Part shown: positions 26,276-35,225 of the stretch, piece after piece | How positions within the stretch are numbered: the first letter of the stretch is position 1 | Layout of the letters: the number at the start of each line of letters is the position of its first letter | Assembly (NCBI GenBank): GCA_004145795.1 | Contig: SEIO01000001.1 | Coordinates: 1-64,000 of the forward strand | Source: Lentibacillus lipolyticus | GTDB taxonomy: Bacteria; Bacillota; Bacilli; Bacillales; Amphibacillaceae | Direction: 5' to 3' | DNA length: 64,000 bases | Translations under genes and position numbers: made by a program | The notes under the pieces: model-generated | What the model saw: only the letters and a program-made list of their open reading frames with translations | What the model was told of the DNA's origin: nothing | The model's database searches: none

Positions 26276-27265
26276 CTAACCAGGCGAATGCGCTTTTGTT
26301 TTTTGTTTTCTTGCCGGCACATCACTTTGCTTAAACTTTTCCTTCAGCAGCAAATAATCCTCCACTTCATGCAGCAGCCGAAATAAATTGGCTCGTGTAA
26401 TAAAGGCATCTTGCGTTTCTGGCAGTTCTTCCTGATCAAATGTAGCACGAAGCTGTTTTAGCTCATGCAAATAAAGAATCGCTGTGTTGCCGGAGTGTAC
26501 CCCATCTGCCAGTCTTTCAAAAAAGTCAGCGATTTTCACTGAAATAGTGTCGGTATTAGGCAATTTTGTCACCAGTGGCAGCATTTTTTGCAGTGACTCG
26601 AACTGTTTGTTCCGCATCACAAAATAATCGTGGTACGGATGCTCATTTCGCAGCAGATGATTCTCTTTGTCAAGGGAAACCAAATTCAGTGCTTCCTGCA
26701 AAATTTCTTCACATCTGTTCAGCTCTTTTCCGTCCCAATTCTCATTTTTATCACGTATGTATAAAGCGAATTCATGGAGGATAGTTTGAAAATTTCTCTC
26801 CAGCTCAGTTTGTTTCTGTTTCAGCTTCCTGTCGAGGCTGGGCATATACAAATTAACAAGCAATCCGGTCCCAATTCCAACAATAATTAATAAAAACTGA
26901 TCAATCATAAAAGACCCGGAAATGCCTTCTTTCCCGTATAAGTTTAAAATAATAACAGAACTGGTAGCGATGCCGGGAGTTACTTTCAAGAGAACCGTTA
27001 CAGGTATGAATAAAAGCAGCATGATTCCAATCACAACCGGATGGTAACCAATCAGTTCAAAAAAGACGACAGAAAACAAAGATGCAATTACACAGGCCAG
27101 GAAACGGTGCCATGCACTCAAAACAGAACGTTTGCGGGAAGGCTGGATACATAAGATCGTCAAGATTCCCGCTGACACGAAATTAGTCACCCCTAACAGC
27201 TGTGCAACAGAAATGGAAAGCGGGGTGCCTATGGCAGTTTTAATCGTCCTGTAACCAATTCGCAC
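26276..27265 (-). CDS. YqjA-like aromatic-acid-exporter-family membrane protein
   Basis: 329 aa. The N-terminal half (about 1-145) holds roughly four to six hydrophobic segments with the PSRKRSVLSAWHRF loop; the C-terminal half is soluble and helical. This is the DUF939/ArAE layout seen in YqjA. Family members are proposed efflux proteins; the real substrate is unknown. The start is GTG at 27265 with AAGGGGATAT upstream. It is downstream of brxB in the same direction. Confidence 0.75.
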   Translation of the reverse strand: MRIGYRTIKTAIGTPLSISVAQLLGVTNFVSAGILTILCIQPSRKRSVLSAWHRFLACVIASLFSVVFFELIGYHPVVIGIMLLLFIPVTVLLKVTPGIATSSVIILNLYGKEGISGSFMIDQFLLIIVGIGTGLLVNLYMPSLDRKLKQKQTELERNFQTILHEFALYIRDKNENWDGKELNRCEEILQEALNLVSLDKENHLLRNEHPYHDYFVMRNKQFESLQKMLPLVTKLPNTDTISVKIADFFERLADGVHSGNTAILYLHELKQLRATFDQEELPETQDAFITRANLFRLLHEVEDYLLLKEKFKQSDVPARKQKTKAHSPG

Positions 27266-27350
27266 AATGATATCCCCTTATCAATTAATTAGAACCCTTC
27301 TCCCTCTGGTGTTTCTAAATAGATGCAGTGCATAAATGAAATAGGATGTA

Positions 27351-27389
27351 AAATGAGGCTGACCCGTTCAATTTGAGACAGCCTCATTT
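27351..27389 (-). terminator. Terminator after brxB
   Basis: AAATGAGGCTG (27351-27361) and CAGCCTCATTT (27379-27389) pair perfectly over 11 bp. On the minus strand TTTTAC follows. A smaller CCGGT/ACCGG hairpin lies just before it. Confidence 0.65.
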
Positions 27390-27415
27390 CTGAACCGGTT
27401 TCTTACCGGCCTTTT

Positions 27416-27847
27416 TTAAATTTCTTCACAGTGTTCATCAAACACTTTTTGAAGCTTGCCTACTACATCAACTGCACTGTAGCCTTCGATATCGGACCGC
27501 TCAAGCATGGTAACAATTTTGCCATCCTTAAGGAATGCAAATGACGGCGAAGACGGTGGATAGCCTTCAAAATATTCCCGTGCCTTATCCGTTGCTTCCC
27601 GGTCTTGTCCAGCAAAAACAGTAACCAGGTTGTCAGGGCGCTTATCGTAATGGATGGCATTTGCTGCTGCAGGACGTGCGACGCCACCAGCGCAGCCGCA
27701 TGTCGAATTAATCATAACCAACGTTGACCCTTCGCGGTTCAGTGCCTCATCAACTGATTCAGGCGTTGTCAGTTCCTCGTAGCCCGCTTCTTTGACATCA
27801 CTCCGCGCTGCATCGACAACATCCTTCATAAACAGGTCAAAATCCAT
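27416..27847 (-). CDS. brxB: Bacilliredoxin BrxB/YqiW family
   Basis: 143 aa thioredoxin-like DUF1094 protein. The active-site [13 protein letters not shown] is the CGC motif that removes bacillithiol from S-bacillithiolated proteins. [17 protein letters not shown] is a second family hallmark. The ATG at 27847 is preferred, with AAGGAG 11-12 nt upstream; a TTG at 27859 abuts that ribosome site. It follows bkdB in the same orientation after a 109-bp gap, matching yqiW in B. subtilis. It implies that the organism makes bacillithiol. Confidence 0.88.
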   Translation of the reverse strand: MDFDLFMKDVVDAARSDVKEAGYEELTTPESVDEALNREGSTLVMINSTCGCAGGVARPAAANAIHYDKRPDNLVTVFAGQDREATDKAREYFEGYPPSSPSFAFLKDGKIVTMLERSDIEGYSAVDVVGKLQKVFDEHCEEI

Positions 27848-27956
27848 ATCCGTGTTCAACTCCTTATAAGAGATTAAATTTATGTGTAACTATTATCAGC
27901 TTATCAATTTTATAGCCTCTTTTCAATGCAGACAACTTCTCCGGTATTCAACCTGA

Positions 27957-29234
27957 TCAATAAACGCTTGTCGTGTCTTTATTAATAGTTTCAAGAATTT
28001 CTTTGACACGTGCCAAGAACTGTCCAACAATTAGTCCATCCAGCACCCGGTGATCGAGTGACAAACAGAGATTCACCATGTCGCGCGCCGCAAACATGTC
28101 ATTCATAATGACAGGCCGCTTCACAATAGACTCAACCTGCAAGATTGCCGCCTGTGGATGATTGATAACCCCCATTGACTGTACTGAACCAAATGAGCCG
28201 GTATTATTAACGGTGAATGTACCACCTTGCATATCATCAGCAGTCAATGTGCCGGAGCGTGCTTTTGCCGCTAGTTCATGGATGGATTTAGCGATTCCTT
28301 TAATACTTTTTTCATCAGCATTTTTAATGACCGGAACAAACAGCTCCTGATCTTTTGCCACGGCGATTGATAAATTAATATCTTTTCGCTGAATGATTTT
28401 ATCCTCTGCCCATGTGCTGTTCAATTGCGGAAATTCTTTAAGTGCCTGGGCAACTGCCTTCACAAAAAAAGCAAAAAAAGTAAGGCTGAATCCTTCTTTT
28501 TCCTTAAATGTATCCTTCACTTGGTTGCGATAGGCAACAAGATCTGTAACATCAACTTCCACTGTCATCCATGCATGCGGTATCTCTTGTGTTGAGCGGA
28601 CCATATTCTGGGCAATCGCCTTTCTTACGCCAGTCACAGGTATTTCAATATCACCTGCGGCAGCAGCCGGCTTTGGTGAAGATTCCTGAACTGGAGCCCT
28701 TGATGGCGCTGGCTCTTCTGTTTTCGGAGTAGATGTACCGACCTTTGTCTCGCCTTCTTTCGGCCCAGAACCGGAAGCAATGATTTGTTCCATATCTTTT
28801 CTCGTTATCCGGCCACCACGCCCTGTTCCTTCAACCTGTTGCAAATCAATATCATTCTCCTGTGCCATCTTTAAAACAGCAGGCGAATAACGTTTTTTCA
28901 TCGATGTGTTCTTGCTGTCATCTTCTTTTTCAGCATCGTTTTGCTGCTGTTCACTGTTGTCACCACCAGCAGATGCATTTGCACTGGTACCATCTTCTGT
29001 ATCGATATAGCAAATAAGGTCGCCAACCTGGATGGTATCCCCCTCTTGTGCGACAAGTTCGTTAATAACACCTGTGAATGATGATGGGACTTCTGCATTG
29101 ACTTTATCCGTCATGACTTCTGCAATCGGATCGTATTTGTTAACTTTATCACCTGCACTGACCAGCCAGGTGTTTATTGTGCCCTCTGTCACGCTTTCAC
29201 CAAGCTGCGGCATATTAATTCTTTCTGTTGCCAT
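27957..29234 (-). CDS. bkdB: Branched-chain 2-oxo acid dehydrogenase E2, BkdB
   Basis: 425 aa. A lipoyl domain with the lipoylated lysine in VMTDKVNAEVP (K44) is followed by an acidic linker, a peripheral subunit-binding domain (about 114-150, GTGRGGRITRKD), a Pro-rich linker and the CoA acyltransferase domain ending in LSLDHRVLDG. It carries the acyl group from E1 to CoA to form isobutyryl-, isovaleryl- and 2-methylbutyryl-CoA, primers for branched fatty acids. The ATG at 29234 lies 7 nt after GGAGGG. It is the last gene of the bkd operon. Confidence 0.94.
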   Translation of the reverse strand: MATERINMPQLGESVTEGTINTWLVSAGDKVNKYDPIAEVMTDKVNAEVPSSFTGVINELVAQEGDTIQVGDLICYIDTEDGTSANASAGGDNSEQQQNDAEKEDDSKNTSMKKRYSPAVLKMAQENDIDLQQVEGTGRGGRITRKDMEQIIASGSGPKEGETKVGTSTPKTEEPAPSRAPVQESSPKPAAAAGDIEIPVTGVRKAIAQNMVRSTQEIPHAWMTVEVDVTDLVAYRNQVKDTFKEKEGFSLTFFAFFVKAVAQALKEFPQLNSTWAEDKIIQRKDINLSIAVAKDQELFVPVIKNADEKSIKGIAKSIHELAAKARSGTLTADDMQGGTFTVNNTGSFGSVQSMGVINHPQAAILQVESIVKRPVIMNDMFAARDMVNLCLSLDHRVLDGLIVGQFLARVKEILETINKDTTSVY

Positions 29235-29270
29235 CATGTAACCCTCCTTTTTAGCACACATCTTTATCCG

Positions 29271-30254
29271 TTAAAATTCCGCCAGATCACGAATGGCTGT
29301 TTCAACTTTATCCGGGTTGAGCATGAAGTATTTTTCCAGTGTTGGCGAAAATGGCATAGCAGGCACTTCCGGACCGGCAAGCCGTTGTACAGGAGCATCC
29401 AGGTCAAACAGGCAGTTTTCTGCAATAATGGCTGACACTTCCCCAATGATGCTTCCTTCTTTATTATCCTCGGTAATCAACAGTACTTTTCCGGTCTTCT
29501 GAGCCGCCTTGATAATAGCCTTCTGATCAAGCGGATAAACCGTCCTAAGATCAAGAACGTGCGTGCTTATTCCTTCTTCTTCCAATTTCTCGGCTGCCTG
29601 TAATGTAAAATGAACGGCCAGTCCGTATGTAATAACCGTTACGTCGGAACCTTCCCGCTTCGTGTCTGCCTTTCCAATTGGAAGTACGTAGTCATCTTCC
29701 GGCACTTCTGCCTTCAATAGACGATACGCCCGTTTATGTTCAAAAAAGAGGACTGGATCATTGTCTCGAATAGATGCTTTCAGTAAGCCTTTGGCATCAT
29801 ATGGTGTCGATGGCATGACGATTTTTAGCCCTGGCTGGTTCGCAAACACCGCTTCAACAGACTGTGAGTGGTACAAGGCGCCATGTACACCCCCGCCATA
29901 CGGTGCCCTGATCGTCATAGGTACATTCCAGTCATTATTGGACCGGTACCGGATTTTGGCTGCTTCGGATATAATCTGATTCACCGCCGGCATGATAAAG
30001 TCAGCAAACTGCATTTCTGCTACAGGACGTTTACCGTACATGGCCGCCCCAATGCCAACACCAGCTATCGCTGATTCAGCTAGCGGCGTATCAAGCATAC
30101 GGTATTCGCCAAATTCATCATAAAGACCTTTCGTAGCACCGAAAACACCACCTTTTTTGCCCACATCCTCGCCAAGGACAAAAACGTTTTCGTCACGCAG
30201 CATTTCTTCTCTTAATCCAGCTGTAATAGCTTGGATATATGATTGAACTGGCAT
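29271..30254 (-). CDS. bkdAB: Branched-chain 2-oxo acid dehydrogenase E1 beta, BkdAB
   Basis: 327 aa, full length for the transketolase-like beta subunit. LGEDVGKKGGVFGATKGL and FADFIMPAVNQI contact the thiamine diphosphate cofactor; the C-terminal transketolase domain contains LLITEDNKEGSI. It pairs with BkdAA to decarboxylate 2-oxo acids from leucine, isoleucine and valine. It lies 15 nt after bkdAA. Confidence 0.94.
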   Translation of the reverse strand: MPVQSYIQAITAGLREEMLRDENVFVLGEDVGKKGGVFGATKGLYDEFGEYRMLDTPLAESAIAGVGIGAAMYGKRPVAEMQFADFIMPAVNQIISEAAKIRYRSNNDWNVPMTIRAPYGGGVHGALYHSQSVEAVFANQPGLKIVMPSTPYDAKGLLKASIRDNDPVLFFEHKRAYRLLKAEVPEDDYVLPIGKADTKREGSDVTVITYGLAVHFTLQAAEKLEEEGISTHVLDLRTVYPLDQKAIIKAAQKTGKVLLITEDNKEGSIIGEVSAIIAENCLFDLDAPVQRLAGPEVPAMPFSPTLEKYFMLNPDKVETAIRDLAEF

Positions 30255-30269
30255 TGGTGTCTCCCTCCC

Positions 30270-31262
30270 TTATTCTTCATATACATACCCGAGAGCAGAT
30301 TCCGGTTCCGGATATGGTGCATTTTCCGCATAATCGGTTGCCTCATTGATGATTGCATCGATTTCTGCAATCAGATCGTTTTCTGCCTCATCCGTCATCA
30401 CGCCCGTCTCTTTCAAATAGGCCGCAAATGTGAGGATGGCATCGTTTTTCTTCGCTTCGTCCACTTCTGCGGCTTCCCGATACTGACGGTCATCGTCATC
30501 ACTTGAATGAGCAGTAAATCGGTAAGCGACAGCCTCAATCAATGATGGACCTTCACCATCTAGCGCGCGCTCCCTTGCTTTTTTTACCGCTTCATAAACT
30601 GCAAGCGGATCATTCCCATCAACCGTTATACCAGGCATGCCGTAGCTGGACGCGCGATCAGAAACATGCTCACTGGCGATTTGTTTATCCAGTGGCACAG
30701 AAATGGCGTATTTGTTGTTTTCCACCATTGTAATGACCGGCAACTTGTGCACCCCGGCAAAATTCAACCCTTCATGAAAATCACCCTGGTTTGATGAGCC
30801 TTCGCCCAATGTGACAAAGGAGACAAAATCTTTCTTATCCATTTTGGCAGCGAGCCCGATGCCAACAGCATGTGGAACTTGCGTTGTGACTGGGGAAGAT
30901 TGCGTCAAAATTCTATTTTTCTTTTGTCCGAAATGACTTGGCATTTGACGGCCGCCGGAGTTAGGATCTTCCGCTTTTGCAAAAGCCGACAACATCAGTT
31001 CTTTTGCCGTCATGCCAAATGCCAGAACGACGCCTAAGTCTCGATAATATGGTGCAGTATAATCTTTCGTGCGGTCGAGCGCAAATGATGCGCCTATTTG
31101 CGATGCTTCCTGTCCCTGACAGGAAATGACGAACGGTATTTTCCCTGCCCGGTTTAACAGCCACATCCGCTCATCCAGTTTTCGGGCCAGAAGCATATGC
31201 TTGTACATGTCCAGTACTTGTTCATCGGTCAGACCCAATGATTCATGGCGATTGTTTGCCAT
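30270..31262 (-). CDS. bkdAA: Branched-chain 2-oxo acid dehydrogenase E1 alpha, BkdAA
   Basis: 330 aa. The thiamine-diphosphate motif runs from LGEGSSNQGDFHEGLNFAGV to ENNKYAIS (GDG-type motif with bound Mg). The phosphorylation-loop-like RFTAHSSDDDDRQYR region is present. It is the E1 partner of BkdAB. GGAGGG precedes the ATG, and it starts 57 nt after lpdV. Confidence 0.94.
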   Translation of the reverse strand: MANNRHESLGLTDEQVLDMYKHMLLARKLDERMWLLNRAGKIPFVISCQGQEASQIGASFALDRTKDYTAPYYRDLGVVLAFGMTAKELMLSAFAKAEDPNSGGRQMPSHFGQKKNRILTQSSPVTTQVPHAVGIGLAAKMDKKDFVSFVTLGEGSSNQGDFHEGLNFAGVHKLPVITMVENNKYAISVPLDKQIASEHVSDRASSYGMPGITVDGNDPLAVYEAVKKARERALDGEGPSLIEAVAYRFTAHSSDDDDRQYREAAEVDEAKKNDAILTFAAYLKETGVMTDEAENDLIAEIDAIINEATDYAENAPYPEPESALGYVYEE

Positions 31263-31319
31263 AAACGACCCTCCTTCAAAGATTGAATATGCAGTTATTT
31301 ATTCCTGTAACGGACTTTA

Positions 31320-32741
31320 TCATCCATGTATTTGCTTACCATCAACAGCAAGTGCCGCTTCTCCCATCACTTCGGATAGTGACGGATGCGGGTGAACACT
31401 ATGGGCCACTTCCCACGGTGCAGCATCCAGCACTTTGGCCAAGCCAGCCTCCGAAATCATATCCGTAACATGCGGCCCTGTCATATGTACACCAAGAACA
31501 TCGTCTGTCTTTTTGTCGGCGACTACTTTGACGAAGCCATCTGATTCTCCATGTACCAGTGCCTTACCGACTGCTTTGAACGGAAATTTACCTATTTTGA
31601 CGTCAAATCCTTTATCCACGGCCTGTTTTTCTGTTAAGCCGACCCGGGCAGCCTCTGGATGGGAATAAATACAGCTTGGAATCTGATCGTAATCAAGGGG
31701 CCAAGGATTCTCACCTGCCATATGCTCCACGGCGATAATCCCTTCGTGGGAAGCAACATGGGCAAGCTGCATGCCACCAATCACATCACCTATCGCATAG
31801 ATATGTGACTCGTCCGTCTGGTAAAAGTCATTGGTCTTGATAGAACCCTTTTCAACAGTGATGTCCGTATTTTGCAGACCGATATTGGACGTGTTGGCAC
31901 CGCGCCCTACCGAAACGAGCATTTGATTGGCTGTAAACATTTCTTTTCCGCTCTCTGTTTCCGCTTCAATAGTGACGCCATTACCCTTTTGAAGGGTCTC
32001 AGGCAGCACATTTGCTCCCTTGACAAAACGAACGCCTTTTTTGGTCAGCTGTTTTTCCGTCTCTGCGGCCACTTCCGCATCTTCCGTCGGCAAAATCTGC
32101 TGCAAATATTCCATAACGGTTACATCTACCCCGAAATCAGCCAGCATAGAAGCCCACTCAACGCCAATGACACCACCGCCTACAATAATCATTGATTCAG
32201 GCAATGCTTCCATATGTAATGCTTCATCGGAACTCATCACATATTCGCCATCAATTTCCAGTCCGGGAAGTGATTTTGGGTGTGAGCCGGTCGCAATCAG
32301 CACATGTTTGGGCACAATCATCGTATTTTCGTCCCCACTTTCATATTCAATGGAAATGGTGCCTGGCATTGGTGAGAAAATACTGGGGCCAAGAATCCGT
32401 CCATACCCTTTAAAAACATCAACTTTCCCTTTTTTCATTAATCCTTGAACACCTTGATGAAGTGTCTCGACGATACGGTTTTTGCGTTTCTGTACATTTA
32501 CAAAATTGAGTGCCGGTTCACCGGTGTCCACCCCATACGTTGCTGCTTCCTTTGTCTGCCTATATACTTCAGCACTTCGGAGCAGTGCCTTGGACGGAAT
32601 ACAGCCGCGATGAAGACAGGTCCCGCCAAGTTCGCCATTTTCAACAACAGCCACTTGCATTCCCAGCTGTGAGGCTCTGATTGCTGCGACATAGCCGCCC
32701 GTTCCTCCGCCAAGGACCACTAAATCATAATCCTTCTCCAT
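31320..32741 (-). CDS. lpdV: Dihydrolipoyl dehydrogenase E3, LpdV
   Basis: 473 aa from the ATG at 32741 (GAGAGGAGC precedes); the frame runs open back to 32843 within buk. FAD motif [13 protein letters not shown], redox pair C42/C47 ([13 protein letters not shown]), NAD motif [13 protein letters not shown], and C-terminal HPHPSLSE with the catalytic His-Glu. It reoxidises dihydrolipoamide on BkdB. Its start overlaps the end of buk by 17 nt, suggesting coupling. Confidence 0.94.
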   Translation of the reverse strand: MEKDYDLVVLGGGTGGYVAAIRASQLGMQVAVVENGELGGTCLHRGCIPSKALLRSAEVYRQTKEAATYGVDTGEPALNFVNVQKRKNRIVETLHQGVQGLMKKGKVDVFKGYGRILGPSIFSPMPGTISIEYESGDENTMIVPKHVLIATGSHPKSLPGLEIDGEYVMSSDEALHMEALPESMIIVGGGVIGVEWASMLADFGVDVTVMEYLQQILPTEDAEVAAETEKQLTKKGVRFVKGANVLPETLQKGNGVTIEAETESGKEMFTANQMLVSVGRGANTSNIGLQNTDITVEKGSIKTNDFYQTDESHIYAIGDVIGGMQLAHVASHEGIIAVEHMAGENPWPLDYDQIPSCIYSHPEAARVGLTEKQAVDKGFDVKIGKFPFKAVGKALVHGESDGFVKVVADKKTDDVLGVHMTGPHVTDMISEAGLAKVLDAAPWEVAHSVHPHPSLSEVMGEAALAVDGKQIHG

Positions 32742-33852
32742 ATAATGGTTGCTCCTCTCTTTCGTGATTGGTTGGGTAGATCTTTGCTGTTTCTTCTCCC
32801 TGCAAAACCCTCTGTGCGCCTTCACATAATGCTTGCAGCTCATCCTCGCCTGGATAAATGATTATATCCGCAATCCAATGGACCCGGTCAATAATCATAT
32901 CCGTTAACATTTTACCGTACGCCAGTTCACCAGTCAGGACGATTGCATCAACCTTCCCGTGCAGCACGATACTTGCCGCCCCAATTTCTTTTGCTATCTG
33001 GTAAGCCATCGCATCATAAATAAAGGTAGCATCATCATCACTGTTTTCAATTCGTTTTTCCACTTTCGTAGCGTCGTTCGTGTCCAAATAAGCTGTTAAA
33101 CCACCACGACCTGTCAGTTTCTCCATTATTTCATCCAGGTCATGTTGGCCCGAAAAACACATCGAAACTAAGTCACCGGCAGGAACAGTCCCGGCTCGCT
33201 CCGGGGAGAATGGGCCATCACCGTGGAGCCCATTGTTAACATCAATGACTTTCCCATTTTGATGGGCTCCGACGGTAATGCCTCTTCCCATATGAGCGAT
33301 AATCAATCTGGCTTCGGCGTATGCAGTGTTTAACTCCTCGGCAGCTTTGCGGGCTGCAGCTTTCTGGTTCAGGGCATGAAAAATACTCTTCCGCGGAAAA
33401 TCAGGAACACCAGATACCCTGGCGAGATCCTGCAGTTCATCCACCACAACAGGATCGACAATAAATGCTGGTATATTTAATCCACTAGCAATTTCATGAG
33501 CAATGATGCCAGCAAGGTTTGATGCATGCTCTCCATTGTAACCATTTTGCAAATCCATAAGCATTGCTTTATTAACCTCGTATGTGCCACCCTCTATAGG
33601 CCGAAGCAGACCGCCACGGCCACAAACAGCACTTAATTTCGATACGTTTATTCCTTCCTTGTCCAGCTGCTGCAAAATGGTCAGCTTCCTGAATGCATAT
33701 TGTTCGACCGTGCATTTAAAAGGGGCCAGTTCGTCGGGAGAATGACGAATGGTCTTTTCCAAAATGCATTTCCCGTTATCAAATACGCCAATCTTTGTTG
33801 AAGCTGATCCTGGGTTAATCACTAAAATTCGCAGAGGATGATAGTGTGACAC
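32725..33852 (-). CDS. buk: Butyrate kinase Buk
   Basis: 375 aa of the acetate/butyrate kinase family. [16 protein letters not shown] is the N-terminal phosphate-binding motif; [20 protein letters not shown] and [11 protein letters not shown] are family hallmarks. It makes ATP from butyryl- or branched-chain acyl-phosphates. The start is GTG at 33852, after CGGAGGTAAAA. The companion phosphotransbutyrylase gene (ptb), which supplies its acyl-phosphate in B. subtilis, is not in the operon here. Confidence 0.92.
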   Translation of the reverse strand: MSHYHPLRILVINPGSASTKIGVFDNGKCILEKTIRHSPDELAPFKCTVEQYAFRKLTILQQLDKEGINVSKLSAVCGRGGLLRPIEGGTYEVNKAMLMDLQNGYNGEHASNLAGIIAHEIASGLNIPAFIVDPVVVDELQDLARVSGVPDFPRKSIFHALNQKAAARKAAEELNTAYAEARLIIAHMGRGITVGAHQNGKVIDVNNGLHGDGPFSPERAGTVPAGDLVSMCFSGQHDLDEIMEKLTGRGGLTAYLDTNDATKVEKRIENSDDDATFIYDAMAYQIAKEIGAASIVLHGKVDAIVLTGELAYGKMLTDMIIDRVHWIADIIIYPGEDELQALCEGAQRVLQGEETAKIYPTNHEREEQPLYGEGL

Positions 33853-33880
33853 GTCGTTTTACCTCCGTAAGCACGCCTGC

Positions 33881-34984
33881 TTAACGCCTGCTTAATGTAT
33901 GATGGCCGTTCAATAAGAACTGGCCGCGTGATGCTTTCAATGATTGAATGCGTTCTTCTGCCATACGGTCCGCAGCAACATTGGCGGGAATACCATCACG
34001 TCTTGAAATCGCAAAGACTTTCGACAGATTATCGTAAATCGTCTCTACTTTTTTCATTGCTCTGACTTGGTTATAGCCGTTCAACTCATCGGAAACATTA
34101 ATAACGCCGCCAGAGTTGATAACATAATCAGGAGCATAAACGATTCCCATGTCGTGAATGGTTTCCCCATGTTTTTCCGACTTCAGTTGGTTATTGGCGG
34201 AGCCCGCAATCACTTTCGCTTTTAGCTGAGGAATTGTTTCGTCATTGATCGTAGCACCAAGGGCACACGGCGCATAAATATCACAGTCAGCGCTGTATAT
34301 ATCGTCAGGGTCAACCGCTTTGGCACCAAAAGCATCGACAGCCCGCTTTACTGCTTCCTTATTAATGTCTGTGACAATCAAGTCAGCACCCTCTTCATGC
34401 AAATGCTCACATAGTTGATAGGCAACATTGCCAACCCCCTGGACTGCTACTGTTTTGCCCTCAAGTGAATCCGTGCCAAATGCCTCATTTGCTGCAGCTT
34501 TCATTCCCTTATACACACCATACCCCGTTACAGGTGACGGGTTGCCGGAAGAACCATGTTCCGGAGAAGTCCCCGTAACAAAGTCAGTTTCCATGTATAT
34601 TAAATCCATATCTTCCACAGTTGTGCCTACATCCTCTGCAGTTATATAACGACCATTAAGGCTTTGAATATAACGCCCAAAAGCACGAAACATTTCCGGA
34701 TTTTTGTCTTTTTTCGGATCTCCCATAATAACGGCTTTTCCCCCGCCAAGATTCAGGCCTGCAGCTGCATTTTTATATGTCATGCCCCTTGCGAGACGGA
34801 GCGCATCTTCAATAGCCTCCGCTTCCGTATCGTATGTCCACATTCGTGTACCACCCAGTGCCGGCCCGAGTGTCGTGTCATGAATGGCTATTATCGCTTT
34901 TAGTCCAGAATTTTTATCCTGACAAAATACTAACTGTTCGTAATCACTTTCTTCCATGTAAGGAAATATTTCCATTGTTTCCAA
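33881..34984 (-). CDS. bcd: Leucine dehydrogenase Bcd
   Basis: 367 aa. [15 protein letters not shown] carries the catalytic lysine, and [15 protein letters not shown] is the NAD-binding Rossmann motif, as in Glu/Leu/Phe/Val dehydrogenases. It deaminates leucine, valine and isoleucine oxidatively to the 2-oxo acids that the BKD complex uses. It is the first gene of the operon, with a sigma-54 promoter roughly 140 nt upstream. In B. subtilis ptb stands ahead of bcd. AGGGGG precedes the ATG. Confidence 0.94.
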   Translation of the reverse strand: METMEIFPYMEESDYEQLVFCQDKNSGLKAIIAIHDTTLGPALGGTRMWTYDTEAEAIEDALRLARGMTYKNAAAGLNLGGGKAVIMGDPKKDKNPEMFRAFGRYIQSLNGRYITAEDVGTTVEDMDLIYMETDFVTGTSPEHGSSGNPSPVTGYGVYKGMKAAANEAFGTDSLEGKTVAVQGVGNVAYQLCEHLHEEGADLIVTDINKEAVKRAVDAFGAKAVDPDDIYSADCDIYAPCALGATINDETIPQLKAKVIAGSANNQLKSEKHGETIHDMGIVYAPDYVINSGGVINVSDELNGYNQVRAMKKVETIYDNLSKVFAISRRDGIPANVAADRMAEERIQSLKASRGQFLLNGHHTLSRR

Positions 34985-35123
34985 CCCCCTGAAATGTTTT
35001 ATTTGAAATGAGCGCTGGTACCAGTCAATTTAATTTTCTTTCACTGGAGTCAGCTCGTGAAGTACAATTGGAACCAGGAAAAACAGCAGCCGCCTGTGCC
35101 CAAAAACTCCTCTTAAATCGATT

Positions 35124-35138
35124 GCAAAAAGCGTGCCA
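35124..35138 (-). promoter_or_regulatory. Sigma-54 (SigL) promoter of the bkd operon
   Basis: Minus strand: TGGCACGCTTTTTGC fits the -24/-12 consensus TGGCAC-N5-TTGC without a mismatch (-24 at 35133-35138, -12 at 35124-35127). The neighbouring bkdR encodes a sigma-54 activator with an intact GAFTGA loop, so the pairing is firm. Confidence 0.9.
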
Positions 35139-35151
35139 ACGAACACATCTA

Positions 35152-35165
35152 TGAAAGCGCTTTTA
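35152..35165. promoter_or_regulatory. Putative CcpA cre site in the bkd control region
   Basis: TGAAAGCGCTTTTA matches the cre consensus TGWAANCGNTNWCA at 13 of 14 bases, with a 10-bp palindromic core AAAGCGCTTT. It lies 13 bp upstream of the -24 element, between the promoter and the likely BkdR sites. A bound repressor could block contact between activator and polymerase. Confidence 0.6.
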
Positions 35166-35182
35166 TGGAGTGGTGCGCCATG

Positions 35183-35222
35183 TGCAAGAAATTGCATTGG
35201 TGAAAATTATTGCATGCCAATG
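35183..35222. promoter_or_regulatory. Candidate BkdR upstream activating sites
   Basis: Two inverted repeats sit 45-100 bp upstream of the sigma-54 promoter, just past the bkdR stop: TGCAAGAAATTGCA (35183-35196) and CATTGG/CCAATG (35195-35200/35217-35222). Their position fits enhancer sites for the activator. The actual BkdR site is not known to me, so this is inference. Confidence 0.4.
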
Positions 35223-35225
35223 TTG

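Noticed and set aside
35027-35041. CodY-box candidate AATTTTCTTTCACTG near bcd
   Set aside because: Only about half of the AATTTTCWGAAAATT positions match, which is near chance in A/T-rich DNA.
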